Assembly (NCBI RefSeq): GCF_035917975.1
Contig: NZ_CP109130.1
Coordinates: 5,890,001-5,954,000 of the forward strand
Reading direction: 5' to 3'
Source: Streptosporangium sp. NBC_01756
GTDB taxonomy: Bacteria > Actinomycetota > Actinomycetes > Streptosporangiales > Streptosporangiaceae
DNA: 64,000 nucleotides
Within the stretch, counting starts at the first letter, position 1. Each line of letters starts with the position of its first letter. Shown here one piece after another: positions 45,239 to 55,600 of the stretch. The translations under genes were made by a program, and so were the position numbers. The notes beneath the pieces were generated by a model. That model saw nothing but the letters and a program-made list of their open reading frames with translations. It made no database searches and had not been told where the DNA came from.

Positions 45239-45895
45239 ATGACGCCCGGTCATCTCGGTGAGATCCTCGGCCTGCCACCGGTCCCCCAGGGGACGTGGGC
45301 CGAGGAGGCCGTCTACGTCTCGTCGGCCGCGCTGCGTCTGCGACGGGAGCCCGGGGAACTGGCGGACCGGCTGCGCGGGCTGCCGGGGATCGCGGACGTC
45401 CGGGTGCGGGCCGACGCGTTCCTGGAGATCGCGGTGGCCGTGCCGGGGGAGCTCGTCGCCGCGATCGGCCCGGTCGTCCCGCCGGCCGGCGGGGTGTCGC
45501 CGTGGGCCGACGCTCCGAGAACCTGGGGCAATCCCGGATTCGTCGTGAGATACGCGCATGTGCGGGCGGTCGCCGTACAGCGCTGGGCGGCGGAGCTGGG
45601 GGTCGGCGGGCGGTTCCGGCCGGAGCTGCTCACCGACCCTCTGGACCGGGCGGTCCTGAGGTCGCTGGCCGAGGTGGACAGCAGGCGGGCGAGCCGGGAC
45701 CCGGGCTGGGCGGCCTACACCGAGCAGCTCGCGCTGGCCTATCACGACGCGTTCGAGCGGGCTCCCGCGCTGCCCGTGGGGGACGAGGAGCCGTCCGCCC
45801 TGCACGCGGCGCGGGTACGGCAGGCCGGGGCGGTGCGGGACGTGCTGGCCGAGGGGCTGGCGGCACTGGGCGAGACGGCCCCCGACGTCCTGTGA
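45239..45895 (+). CDS. ArgS-related DALR anticodon-binding protein (NrtL-like)
   Basis: A 218-residue protein equivalent to only the end of arginyl-tRNA synthetase. Its C-terminal half (VVRYAHVRAVAVQRWAAEL, DRAVLRSLAEVD, YTEQLALAYHDAFERAPALP) is a DALR anticodon-binding domain; there is no catalytic domain. Such proteins lie next to lysA in many actinobacteria and I recall the name NrtL for them. The role is unclear: a tRNA-binding regulator of Lys/Thr synthesis is a fair guess. TAGGCT ends 7 bp before ATG 45239 with no ribosome site, so the mRNA may be leaderless. Confidence 0.75.
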   Translation: MTPGHLGEILGLPPVPQGTWAEEAVYVSSAALRLRREPGELADRLRGLPGIADVRVRADAFLEIAVAVPGELVAAIGPVVPPAGGVSPWADAPRTWGNPGFVVRYAHVRAVAVQRWAAELGVGGRFRPELLTDPLDRAVLRSLAEVDSRRASRDPGWAAYTEQLALAYHDAFERAPALPVGDEEPSALHAARVRQAGAVRDVLAEGLAALGETAPDVL

Positions 45896-46085
45896 CCGGT
45901 TCCGCCGGGGTGGCGGACGCGGGGAGGGTAGTCGGGTGACTTATCGGATAGATCACCACAAAACGTAAAAATATGGTGCCGAAGCTATTAATGACATGAA
46001 AAATTTCCGTATTTTCCGGCCGATCGTGTCTCGCCAGTTGGGCACTCGTACCACAGGGATCACCGGTTCCGATAGCCTCGATCGG

Positions 46086-47468
46086 GTGAGTCGATTCGCC
46101 CACCCCGCCGGTGACCGGCACGCCGAAGTGCGGCCCGAGGAGCGCCCTCCGCACGCACCTGCCGACCTGAACACACTCGACCCGACCATCTGGCCGCGGA
46201 CGTCGGGCCGTGCCGCAGGCTCGATCACGGTCGGCGGCGCCGACGTCAGGGATCTGGCCGAAGAGCACGGCACCCCGCTCTACGTGGTGGACGAGGAAGA
46301 TTTCCGCTCCCGGTGCCGCGACTACCGGGACGCGTTCTCCGGTGGCGAGGTCCACTACGCCGGCAAGGCGTTCCTGTGCCGTGAGGTGGCCCGCTGGATC
46401 ATGCAGGAGGGCCTCGGCCTCGACGTGTGCAGCGCGGGTGAGCTCGCCGTCGCGCTGAGCGTCGGGTTCCCGCCCGAGCGGATCACGATGCACGGCAACA
46501 ACAAGTCGCTCGCCGAGCTGGAGAAGGCGGTCGAGGTCGGGGTCGGGCACATCGTGGCCGACTCGTTCGAGGAGATCGCCCGGCTGGGCTTCCTGGCGGA
46601 CAAGCACGGCAGGCGTCCCCGGGTCATGATCCGGGTGACCGTGGGAGTGGAGGCGCACACCCACGAGTTCATCGCCACCGCCCACGACGACCAGAAGTTC
46701 GGCTTCTCGCTGAGTGCCGGCGCCGCGGCCGAGGCGGCCCGGCGCATCCTCGCGCTGCCCCAGCTCGAGCTCGTCGGCCTGCACTCCCACATCGGCTCCC
46801 AGATCACCGACACCGCCGGGTTCGAGGTGGCCGCCCGCCGCCTGGCCACGCTGCTGGTGCAGATCAAGGAGGAGCACGGCGTCGTCCTGCCGGAGCTCGA
46901 CCTCGGTGGCGGCTACGGCATCCCCTACGTCGAGGGCGACACCGCGCTCGACGTGAAGGAGATCGCCGACGGGCTGCGGGAGATCGTCGCGAAGGTGGCG
47001 GAGTCCGCCGGCCTGCCGGTGCCCAAGCTCACCGTCGAGCCGGGCCGGGCCATCGCCGGGCTCGCGGGCGTGACGCTCTACGAGATCGGCACGATCAAGG
47101 ACGTCGAGGGGCTGCGGACCTACGTCAGCGTCGACGGAGGCATGAGCGACAACATCCGCACCGCGCTCTACGGCGCCGAGTACACCGCGCGCCTGGCCTC
47201 GCGGGAGAGCCTCGCCGAGCCCATGCTCTCGCGCCTGGTGGGCAAGCACTGCGAGAGCGGCGACATGGTGGTCCGCGACCTGTGGCTGCCGCAGGACCTG
47301 GCCACCGGTGACCTGATCGCCGTCGCGGGCACCGGCGCCTACTGCCGCTCGCTCGCCAACAACTACAACTACCTTCCCAGGCCCGCCGTGGTCGCGGTCA
47401 AGGACGGGGTGTCCCGCGTGATCGTCCGCAGGGAGACCGAGGACGATCTACTGAGGGGACAACTGTGA
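46086..47468 (+). CDS. lysA: Diaminopimelate decarboxylase
   Basis: A 460-residue PLP enzyme of fold type III that makes L-lysine from meso-DAP. PLP lysine in [10 protein letters not shown], then [35 protein letters not shown] and the dimer-contributed CESGDM. GTG 46086 is chosen: an upstream ATG in frame would add residues unlike LysA. TAGCCT lies just before it and no ribosome site is seen, so it may be leaderless. A marked AT-rich stretch at 45940-46010 is the likely promoter area. hom follows after 61 bp. Confidence 0.96.
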   Translation: MSRFAHPAGDRHAEVRPEERPPHAPADLNTLDPTIWPRTSGRAAGSITVGGADVRDLAEEHGTPLYVVDEEDFRSRCRDYRDAFSGGEVHYAGKAFLCREVARWIMQEGLGLDVCSAGELAVALSVGFPPERITMHGNNKSLAELEKAVEVGVGHIVADSFEEIARLGFLADKHGRRPRVMIRVTVGVEAHTHEFIATAHDDQKFGFSLSAGAAAEAARRILALPQLELVGLHSHIGSQITDTAGFEVAARRLATLLVQIKEEHGVVLPELDLGGGYGIPYVEGDTALDVKEIADGLREIVAKVAESAGLPVPKLTVEPGRAIAGLAGVTLYEIGTIKDVEGLRTYVSVDGGMSDNIRTALYGAEYTARLASRESLAEPMLSRLVGKHCESGDMVVRDLWLPQDLATGDLIAVAGTGAYCRSLANNYNYLPRPAVVAVKDGVSRVIVRRETEDDLLRGQL

Positions 47469-47529
47469 AACGACCCGAAACCGCGGGCCGCCGGGTGGGC
47501 GTGGCGAACGAGCAGGGGAGGGCGGCCGG

Positions 47530-48822
47530 ATGGCGCTGAGAGTCGCTCTCCTCGGCTGCGGCGTCGTCGGGTCCCAGGTGATCCGGCTGATGCGTGAGCA
47601 GGCCGACGACCTCGCCGCGAGGGTCGGGGCCCCGCTGGAGCTCGCCGGGGTCGCCGTGCGGAGGCTGGGCCGTAAACGGGACACCGACGTGGACCCGGAG
47701 CTGCTGACCACCGACGCCGAGGCCCTGGTCACCCGCGACGACGTGGACATCGTCGTCGAGGTGATCGGTGGCATCGAGCCCGCCAGGTCGCTCATCCTGG
47801 CCGCCATGAACAGCGGCAAGTCGGTCGTCACGGCCAACAAGGCGCTGCTCGCCGAGGACGGCGCGACCATCCACGGCGCGGCCAGGAACAACGGCGCGGA
47901 CCTGTACTTCGAGGCGGCCGTCGCGGGGGCCATCCCGCTGATCCGGCCGCTGCGCGAGTCGCTGGCCGGCGACGACGTGCACCGCGTGCTGGGCATCGTC
48001 AACGGCACCACCAACTACATCCTCGACAAGATGGACGGCAGCGGGGCGTCCTTCTCCGACGCGCTGGAGGAGGCCCAGGCCCTGGGATACGCCGAGGCCG
48101 ATCCCACGGCCGACGTGGAGGGCTTCGACGCCGCGGCCAAGGCCGCGATCCTCGCCGGGATCGCCTTTCACAGCCGGGTGACCGCCTCCGACGTGCACCG
48201 CGAGGGCATCACCGAGATCACCGCGACCGACGTGGCCAGCGCCAAGGCGATGGGATACGTCATCAAGCTGCTGGCGATCTGCGCCCGCTCCGACGACGGC
48301 CGCTCCTTCGGGGTCCGGGTGCATCCGGCCATGATTCCCAGGACGCACCCGCTGGCCGGGGTCCGCGAGGCCTACAACGCGGTCTTCGTCGAGGCGCGGT
48401 CCGCGGGACAGCTGATGTTCTACGGCGCGGGCGCCGGCGGCGCCCCGACGGCGAGCGCGGTGCTGGGCGACCTCGTGGCCGTGGCCCGCAACCGGCTGGC
48501 CGGCACCCGGGGGCCCGAGGAGTCGACCTACGCCGACCTGTCCGTGCACCCGATGGGCGAGACCGTCACGCGCTACCACGTCTCCCTGGACGTCGCCGAC
48601 AAGCCGGGCGTGCTCGCCCGGGTCGCCGACATGTTCGCCAAGCAGGACGTGTCCATCCAGACCGTCCGCCAGGAGGGTCACGGCGACGACGCCCAGCTGG
48701 TCCTCGTCACCCACCGGGCCAGTGACGCCGCGCTGTCGGCCACCATCGAGGGCCTGCGCGAGATGGACAGCGTCCGTGACGTGGTGAGCGTGATGCGGGT
48801 CGAGGGCGAGGACGCCTCCTAG
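47530..48822 (+). CDS. hom: Homoserine dehydrogenase
   Basis: A 430-residue enzyme that reduces aspartate semialdehyde to homoserine for Thr/Met synthesis. NAD(P) site LLGCGVVGSQV, then VIGGIEPARSLIL, catalytic region VTANKALLAEDG and VNGTTNYILDKM. The C-terminal ACT domain (YHVSLDVADKPGVLARVAD) gives feedback control by threonine. ATG 47530 follows GGAGGG. In most actinobacteria thrC and thrB follow directly; here they do not, and a spacer plus unrelated genes take their place. Confidence 0.97.
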   Translation: MALRVALLGCGVVGSQVIRLMREQADDLAARVGAPLELAGVAVRRLGRKRDTDVDPELLTTDAEALVTRDDVDIVVEVIGGIEPARSLILAAMNSGKSVVTANKALLAEDGATIHGAARNNGADLYFEAAVAGAIPLIRPLRESLAGDDVHRVLGIVNGTTNYILDKMDGSGASFSDALEEAQALGYAEADPTADVEGFDAAAKAAILAGIAFHSRVTASDVHREGITEITATDVASAKAMGYVIKLLAICARSDDGRSFGVRVHPAMIPRTHPLAGVREAYNAVFVEARSAGQLMFYGAGAGGAPTASAVLGDLVAVARNRLAGTRGPEESTYADLSVHPMGETVTRYHVSLDVADKPGVLARVADMFAKQDVSIQTVRQEGHGDDAQLVLVTHRASDAALSATIEGLREMDSVRDVVSVMRVEGEDAS

Positions 48823-49658
48823 CGCCGCGTTCCCGAATGAGGGCGTACATCCCTGCTGACCTCGGGCGATGATGCTCTCAGGGGGATTGTCACCCTGAAG
48901 TCGCCTCCTCGCGCGTCCGCCGGTGGACGCCGAGGAGGCTCTACGGCTCCGCAAGCCGGCCGGGGCCCGCCCTGCCCCGGTCGGCTCGATCATGCGGGCG
49001 CGGATGGCCGCCGCCCAGCTCGACCGGTGGGCCAGACCCCAGGCCTGGAGACGGCCACCACCGGCCCCCGGACACCTACGCCGCCAATTCGTCTGCGGCC
49101 TTTGAGGAATGGCGGCACCATCCTCTGTCGCCTTTCTGGTCCATCCCCGATCCGGCATGCCGGACTGAGCCCGTGGCAGGTATCGAACATCACCCGTGCG
49201 ACGGCCTCAGTATCCCGAACGACGGCCGAAACCATGGAGTTCTGGTCATTTAGGTCAAGCCGAATGTCAGGGTCAGTATGCCTTGTCTCGGCGATTCAGC
49301 CACGTTCGCGTCATAGGGCGGGCGATGCGCATGGCCATGTCGCCGACCTGCTCTAACACCTTGTATCGCGGCGATGTGATCTTCCGCGGCCGGTTTCCCG
49401 CGCCGCGCCTTACGGCCGTCCGGCCGGACCTGGACTCTCCTCCGGGAGAGGTAATTGATGACGTATGTCACTGACGCGATCTTGGGGTAGTCGCAAGTGA
49501 ATTTGCTGTGTCAAGATGCGAGCTGACAGATTGATCAGCTTTATACACGGACGTGCCGTCGTGAACGGCGTACGCCGTGAGTCCAGCATGCCCACATCTC
49601 CAGCGCCGGCGTTTCTCGGTGGCGCGGCGGAAACGAGCACATTCGTCAAGGAGGAAGC
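48823..49658. other. 836-bp non-coding spacer after hom
   Basis: No credible gene. The first part holds the hom hairpin. The stretch from about 49110 to 49600 is visibly poorer in GC and lacks the third-position bias of coding DNA here, with several stop codons in all frames. It looks like acquired or decayed DNA at the junction with the WXG100-type operon. The last 60 bp must hold that operon's leader. Confidence 0.55.
48903..48939 (+). terminator. Hairpin after hom
   Basis: GCCTCCTC (48903-48910) pairs with GAGGAGGC (48932-48939), and CGTCC/GGACG continue the stem after an asymmetric internal loop. It lies 81 bp after the hom stop with no T-tract. Confidence 0.45.
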
Positions 49659-50882
49659 GTGTCCAACCAGCTGACGGACCTCATCCACACGATCGGCAAC
49701 GCCGCCGCGGCCGTAGGGAGCGACGAGGACGTGCGGCAGCTGGGTCGGATGGAGCAGGCCACCACACGACTCGCCGGCGACCTGAGCATCGCGGGCGAGC
49801 GGTACATCGACCCCGCCATCGACAGGGGCAGGGCTCGGTGGGCGGGCGCCGCGGCGGAGCTCTACGATCGCCGCGTCGCCGATTACCTGCCGGCGGCGCA
49901 ACGCGTCGAGCTCACCCAGAACCTGCGCGGCGTGGCGGAAAGTCTCGGCCTCGCGCAGGTCGCGAGCCAGCAGACCAAGCACGCGTTCGCGGAGTTGGTG
50001 AAATCTCTCGTCCAAGGGGCGGTGATCTGCGTGGGCCTCTCCCTGATCACCGGTGGGGCCGGCCGCTTGGCCGCGGCCGGCCTGGAACGGCGAATCGTCG
50101 TCGAGGGAGCGAGTAGGGCGACGCAGATCATCAGACAACTGGCCGGAGTGATGCGGCTGAACGCGACCGTCATGCAGAAGGGCGCCGGAGCGCTGCAGAA
50201 GGTCAAGAAGTTGTCGGGCAACCTGGTGCTGAAAGGCGTGGAAGGCAGATCGTTCTCGAGGACGACCCTGCTGGCCATGGGTCAATACGGCAAGATGTTC
50301 AGCATCAACCTCGCCGGCAACCTGACGTACGTCGGCCTCGGCCGGACGCTCAGAGGGCAGTCCTTCTTCGCGCCGTTCGGTCTGTCGTACGCGCAGATGG
50401 TCAACACCTCGGCGATCTCCGCGGGCTTCCCTTACGGCCGGGTCGGCTGGGCGAAGCTGCGGGAAAGGTTCGGAGCCAAGGCGTACCTGGGCTCCGGAGC
50501 TCTCACCGGCATGGTTTCCACCGTGATGAACGACCGGCTCGAAGGCCGATCGGCTGGCCGGACGGCCTGGGACACCTTCAAGATGAGCCTGGTGAACGGC
50601 GGCTGGAACGCCGTGACGGCCTGGGGCCTCGGCAGGGTGAACCTCAGCAGTGACGCCGCGCAGCAGGCCACCAGTTCCTTCGGAGCGATCCTGCCCGGCA
50701 CCGTGATCCGCAACCTTCCGCAACCCATCGGGGTGCCCTTCAAGGCGCCGCCCGAGCAGGCGCAGATCAACCCCGACGCGACCTCGCAGGGCACGCTTCC
50801 GCAGATCAAGGCCCCGCTGGACTCCGGACTGGGGCACGACCGGATCGTGGCGACACCTACCGAGGGCAGGAGGCTGGGATGA
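49659..50882 (+). CDS. WXG100-like N-domain protein, candidate type VII secreted or toxin-like
   Basis: A 407-residue protein of unknown family. The helical N-terminus (1-115) has a W-A-G at 61-63 in the middle of two amphipathic helices, as in WXG100-like domains of CpnT-type T7SS substrates. A hydrophobic Gly-rich segment follows (117-140: AVICVGLSLITGGAGRLAAA), then Gly/Ala-rich stretches resembling membrane-active toxin linkers. The last 60 residues are Pro/Gln-rich. No known toxin domain is visible. GTG 49659 has AAGGAGGAA. The stop overlaps the next start (ATGA), so it leads a coupled three-gene operon. Confidence 0.6.
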   Translation: MSNQLTDLIHTIGNAAAAVGSDEDVRQLGRMEQATTRLAGDLSIAGERYIDPAIDRGRARWAGAAAELYDRRVADYLPAAQRVELTQNLRGVAESLGLAQVASQQTKHAFAELVKSLVQGAVICVGLSLITGGAGRLAAAGLERRIVVEGASRATQIIRQLAGVMRLNATVMQKGAGALQKVKKLSGNLVLKGVEGRSFSRTTLLAMGQYGKMFSINLAGNLTYVGLGRTLRGQSFFAPFGLSYAQMVNTSAISAGFPYGRVGWAKLRERFGAKAYLGSGALTGMVSTVMNDRLEGRSAGRTAWDTFKMSLVNGGWNAVTAWGLGRVNLSSDAAQQATSSFGAILPGTVIRNLPQPIGVPFKAPPEQAQINPDATSQGTLPQIKAPLDSGLGHDRIVATPTEGRRLG

Positions 50883-51181
50883 CGAGAGACGTGCTCGGGT
50901 TCACGTACAGCTCTGGAGAAATGCAGGGCGGGGTGAACGGCATGGCCGACGCGTCGGGCATGCTGGACTCGCCGACGCGAGACTACGAGGCGGACGCCGC
51001 GCCGACGGACACGTGTTTCGGTCTGGTGCCCGAAGGGTCGGAGGAACTGGCCAGGAACTACCGTGCTTTCTTCAACAACACCATCGAGTGGGTCCGCTCG
51101 TACAGTGACAACGTGCGGGGCGCCGGGCTCATGCTGGGTCAGGTCAGGGTCAACTACGACGCGGCCGATCGGCCGGGCTGA
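50879..51181 (+). CDS. EspC/WXG100-type small protein with YxxxD motif
   Basis: A 100-residue acidic helical protein. It ends with Y93-D-A-A-D97 three residues before the C-terminus, the YxxxD/E motif known as a general type VII secretion signal. There is no canonical WXG; WVR occurs at residues 71-73. Start ATG overlaps the upstream stop and its own stop shares one base with the next ATG, so all three products should be made together. The exact family is uncertain. Confidence 0.6.
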   Translation: MTRDVLGFTYSSGEMQGGVNGMADASGMLDSPTRDYEADAAPTDTCFGLVPEGSEELARNYRAFFNNTIEWVRSYSDNVRGAGLMLGQVRVNYDAADRPG

Positions 51182-51618
51182 TGAGAGGCGACGATCACCG
51201 GCGGACCCCCCTGGACGATCTGGTGCGGATCGCCGATGAGGCGGAGAGGGGGCAGCGCCTCCTCCGGAACGCGCAGCGCGAGATCGCCGCGATCAAGGGT
51301 GAGGGCGATAGTGCGAGCGGCAAGGTCCGCGCCCGCGTCGATACCGACGGAAGGCTCGTCGACGTGCGGCTCGACCCGCGGGCGACGAAGCTGAGCAGCA
51401 TGGATCTGGCCGAGGAGATCACCCTCGCGGTGCAGCGCGCGCAGGACGACGCCGCCCTGCAGCGCGAACGCGCGTTCCGCGACGCGGTCGGCGCGCCGCT
51501 GCCCGACGCGGCACAGGTGCTGGAGCAGTTCGACGAGACGATGCAGACGTTCAGCCGCGCCATGAACGGGCACGAAGCCCGTCTCGACCAGATCCTTCGC
51601 GAGATGAACGACCGTTAG
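51181..51618 (+). CDS. YbaB/EbfC-family protein
   Basis: A 145-residue protein with the YbaB/EbfC fold pattern: an N-terminal helix (LLRNAQREIAAIKGEGDSAS), a three-stranded sheet (VRARVDTDGRLVDVRLDPRA) and a long C-terminal helix. Housekeeping YbaB binds DNA and sits with dnaX-recR; this one instead closes a WXG100/EspC-type operon. That is a recurrent arrangement around actinobacterial T7SS substrates, where it may act as a chaperone or partner (inference). Confidence 0.78.
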   Translation: MRGDDHRRTPLDDLVRIADEAERGQRLLRNAQREIAAIKGEGDSASGKVRARVDTDGRLVDVRLDPRATKLSSMDLAEEITLAVQRAQDDAALQRERAFRDAVGAPLPDAAQVLEQFDETMQTFSRAMNGHEARLDQILREMNDR

Positions 51619-51847
51619 TGCTCCGTTCCTGACCGGACCCGTTCGCCGGGTGTCCCCGCCCAGGCGGGCGGGGACACCCGGGCGCTCCCCGTTCGGACGG
51701 GTGTCTCCGGCGGCCGGGCCCGTTCCGCCGGATCCCCGGCGGCGTCTGCTTTCTGACCATTTGGTAACAGCCGCATCCGACGGGCCCGGTGGGCTTGTAT
51801 GGTGCGGTTCTGTACTTATGATCCGTTGCCTGAAGGGACGGCCCCCC

Positions 51848-52651
51848 GTGAAGATCGTTCGTTGGGCCGCGGCGCTGCCGGCGGCGCTGGTCGCGCTGGC
51901 GTTCCTGCAACCGGCCGCCCACGCGGAGAGCGCCAAACCGCCGAAGGTCAGGACGGTCGTCTCGCTCACCTTCGACGACGGGGACGTGACCCACCCGGCC
52001 ACGGCCCGCATGCTGCAGAAGCGGGGCGTACGCGGAACCTTCTACATCAACACCGACACCGTCGGGCGCGACGCCAAGCTGACCCGCGCGCAGCTCGCCG
52101 CGATCGCCAAGGGAGGGCATGAGATCGGCGGCCACACGCTGACCCACGTCCGCCTCACCGAGCTGACCAGAAGCGAGCAGCGCGAGCAGATTTGCGACGA
52201 CCGCAGGACGCTGGTGGCGTGGGGGTACCGGCCCACCACCCTCGCCTACCCGTTCGGCTCTGTCGACGCCGATGCCGAGGCGGTGGCCCGGCAGTGCGGC
52301 TACGACGCGGCTCGCGGGGTCGGTGGGCTCAAGGAGTGGGGATGCCCCTCCTGCCCGGCCGCCGAGAAGTCGCGCCCGGCGGACCGCTACGACATCCGCA
52401 CACCGGGCTCGGTCCGCGAGGACACGCTGCTGCGCCAGCTGAGGCAGCAGGTCCTCAACGCCGAGAAGAGCGGCGGACTCGTCACCCTGGTGTTCCACCG
52501 GGTCTGCGACGACTGCGGCGTCTACTCGGTGTCCCCCCGGACCCTGGACGACTTCCTCGGCTGGCTGGTGAGCCGCAAGGCCCACGGCACGGTCGTCAAG
52601 ACCCTCCAGGACGCGATCGGCGCCCGCTACCGGCCCGTGCCCGGGGAGTAG
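51848..52651 (+). CDS. Secreted polysaccharide deacetylase (NodB homology, CE4)
   Basis: A 267-residue exported enzyme. From GTG 51848 it has a clean signal peptide (MKIVRWAAALPAALVALAFL, then AHA). Motif 1 is LTFDDGDV (metal and catalytic Asp 43-44) and motif 2 is GGHTLTH (metal His pair). Such enzymes remove acetyl groups from chitin, peptidoglycan or other N-acetylated sugars. An earlier ATG at 51818 is possible but would lengthen the signal region. The family's usual Trp and Leu-His motifs near the end are partly kept (VTLVFHRVCDDCG). Confidence 0.88.
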   Translation: MKIVRWAAALPAALVALAFLQPAAHAESAKPPKVRTVVSLTFDDGDVTHPATARMLQKRGVRGTFYINTDTVGRDAKLTRAQLAAIAKGGHEIGGHTLTHVRLTELTRSEQREQICDDRRTLVAWGYRPTTLAYPFGSVDADAEAVARQCGYDAARGVGGLKEWGCPSCPAAEKSRPADRYDIRTPGSVREDTLLRQLRQQVLNAEKSGGLVTLVFHRVCDDCGVYSVSPRTLDDFLGWLVSRKAHGTVVKTLQDAIGARYRPVPGE

Positions 52652-52674
52652 CGCGGCGCCGCATCGGCGTCAGG

Positions 52675-55600
52675 TCACAGGCTGATCGCCTCGGGGCCGA
52701 TCAGGGCCTTCACATCGGCGCTGAACGATGACTCGGCACTGACCGAGAAGTCGGGCAGCGCCACGATCATGGTCTTCCCGGAGGGCCTGCGCAGGTTGAT
52801 CCGTACCGGCACCTTGCCCTGATGGGTTTTGAGGACGTTGCGCAGCTCCTCGACCAGCACCGGCGTGACGCGCTCCTCCCGCAGGGTGATCGTGACGGGG
52901 TGCCCGGAGTCGCTGGTGATGCCGGAGACGTCGATCGGCGTCAGGTCGTTGGCGAAGATCGAAATGGCGCCGTCGCGGCTGCTGACCTGCCCGGCGACCG
53001 AAACGACGGCGTCTTCCCGCAGCTCGGGGGCGTACAGCTCGTAGTTCTTCGGAAAGAACAGGCACTCGACGGCGCTGTCCATGTCCTCGACGACGACGAT
53101 GGCCCAGAGCTTCCCGGCCTTGTTGACCCTCTTGTCGACCTTCGTGATGAGCCCGCACACCTTGACGTCGGCGCGGTCCTGACCGTTTTCGAGGAGGTCG
53201 ACGATCGTGGTGCTCCGGTTGCGGGCCAGGAGCCGTTCGGTGCCGGCCAGCGGATGGTCGGACACGTACAGGCCGAGCATCTCCCGCTCGAACGCCAGCA
53301 TCGTCTTCTTGTCCCACTCGCCTTCGGGGATCGAGATGGCGAAGGTCTGGTCGAGGCCGCCGTCGTCGTCGCCGAACAGCGAGTCCTGTCCGTGGGCCTC
53401 GGCGCGTTTGATCGGGATGATGCTGTCGACGGCCTGTTCGTGGATCACCATCAGCGCTTTGCGCCGGTGGTCGAGCGAGTCGAACGAACCCGCCTTGACC
53501 AGCGACTCAATGAGCCGTTTGTTGCAGACCTGCAGGGGGACCTTCGTCAGGAAGTCGTTGAAGTCGGTGAACGTGCCGCTCTCCTTGCGCGCGGCGACGA
53601 TGGATTCCACCCGGTCCGCGCCGACGTTGCGGACCGCGCCGAGACCGAATCGGATCGCGTCGTCGCCGACCGGGGCGAAGTGCAGGGAGGACTCGTTGAC
53701 GTCCGGCGGCAGCACCTGGATGCCCATCTTGCGGCACTCGGCGAGGTAGACGGCGGCCTTGTCCTTGTCGTCGCCCACGGAGGTGAGCAGCGCCGACATG
53801 TAGTCGGCCGGGTAGTTCGCCTTCAGGTAGGCGGTCCAGTAGGACACCAGCCCGTATCCGGCGGTGTGGGACTTGTTGAACGCATAGCCGGAGAACGGCA
53901 GCATCACGTCCCACAGCGCGGTGATGGCCTCGTCGGAGTAGCCGTTGTCCTTCATGCCCTTCTCGAAGAACTCGTACTGCTTGTCCAGCTCCGACTTCTT
54001 CTTCTTGCCCATCGCCCGGCGCAGCAGGTCGGCGCCGCCGAGGCTGTAGCCGGCCAGCTCCCGGCCGATGGCCATCACCTGCTCCTGGTAGACCAGCAGG
54101 TGGAAGGTGGTGCCGAGGATCGGTTCGAGAGCGTCTTTCAGCTCCGGGTGGATCGGGGTGATCTCCTGGCGGTTGTTCTTGCGGTCGGCGTAGTTGATGT
54201 GGGCGTTGGCGGCCATCGGTCCGGGCCGGTACAGCGCCAGCACCGCGGCGATGTCCTCGAACCGGGTGGGCGCCATCAGCCGCAGCAGGGAGCGCATGGG
54301 GCCGCCGTCGAGCTGGAACACCCCCAGGGTGTCGCCGCGGGCCATCAGCTCGTACGTTTTCGCGTCGTCCAGGGGGATGTTCTCGGTGGAGATCTCCACC
54401 CCGCGGTGTTCCTTGATGATCTGGATGGCGTGATCGATGATGCCCAGGTTCCGCAGACCCAGGAAGTCCATCTTGATCAGGCCCATGTCCTCGCACTGAG
54501 GATAGGAGAACCCGGTGATGATCACGCCGTCTTTGTCGCGGCGGTGCAGCGGGATCAGGTCCATCAGCGGAGCCGAGGAGAGGATGACCGCGGCGGCGTG
54601 GACGCCGGTGCCGCGGATCAGCCCCTCGATGCCCATGCCGGTGTCGATGACCTTTTTGACGTCCGGGTCGCTGTCGTACATCGCCCGGAGCTCGCCGGCC
54701 TCGGAGTAGCGCGGGTGCTCGGGGTCGAAGAGGCCTTCGAGGGGGACGCCCTTGCCCATCACGTCCGGCGGCATGGCCTTGGTGATCCGCTCACCCACCT
54801 GGAAGGGGTAGCCGAGGATGCGGGAGGAGTCCTTGACGGCGGCCTTGGCCTTGATCGTGCCGAACGTGTTGACCTGCGCGGTGTAGGCCTCGCCGTACTT
54901 GTCGGTGACGTAGCGGACCATCTGGTCGCGCCGGCGGTCGTCGAAGTCGAGGTCGACGTCGGGAGGGCTGATGCGCTCGGGGTTGAGGAACCGCTCGAAC
55001 AGCAGGCCGTGCTCCAGCGGGTCCAGCTCGGTGATGCGGGTCAGGTAGGCGACGATCGAGCCCGTGGCGGAGCCACGGCCGGGGCCCACCGGGATGCCGT
55101 TGTCGCGGGCGTAGCGGCAGATGTCGGCGACCACGAGGAAGTAGGAGTCGAATCCCAGGGGGGAGATGACGCCGAGCTCTATCTCCAGCCGGTCGAGGAC
55201 CTCCTGGCCGGGATCGTCGCCGTAGCGTTCCTTCAGACCCCGCTGGCACTCCTTGCGCAGCCACGACGCCTGCGTCTCCCCTTCGGGGACGTTGAACTGC
55301 GGCATCCGGTCGACATAGGTGAAGACCTCGCTGTAGTCGCCGACCATCTCGGCGACCAGCAGGGTGTTGTCGCACGCCTGCGGGAGCTCGCGGAACAGCT
55401 CCCGCATCTCCTGCGGCGTCTTGATGTAGTAGCCGGACCCGTTGAACCGGAACCGGTTCGGGTCGTCTTTGTTCTTGCCGACGCCGATGCACAGCAGGTT
55501 GTCGTGGGCGTCGGACTGGTCCTCGGTGACGTAGTGGGAGTCGTTGGTGGCCAGCAGCGGGATGTCGAGCTGCTGGGCGACCCGCAGCAGGTCCTGGCGG

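Noticed and set aside
45896-46085. Lysine riboswitch upstream of lysA
   Set aside because: The short AT-rich leader has no room for or sign of the five-helix aptamer, and a leaderless start looks likelier.
45630-47249. A 539-codon minus-strand frame opposite lysA
   Set aside because: Shadow of lysA, which has all PLP-enzyme motifs.
48923-49105. A 60-codon frame after hom
   Set aside because: It overlaps the hom hairpin, has no ribosome site and its translation is Arg/Pro/Ala-rich noise.
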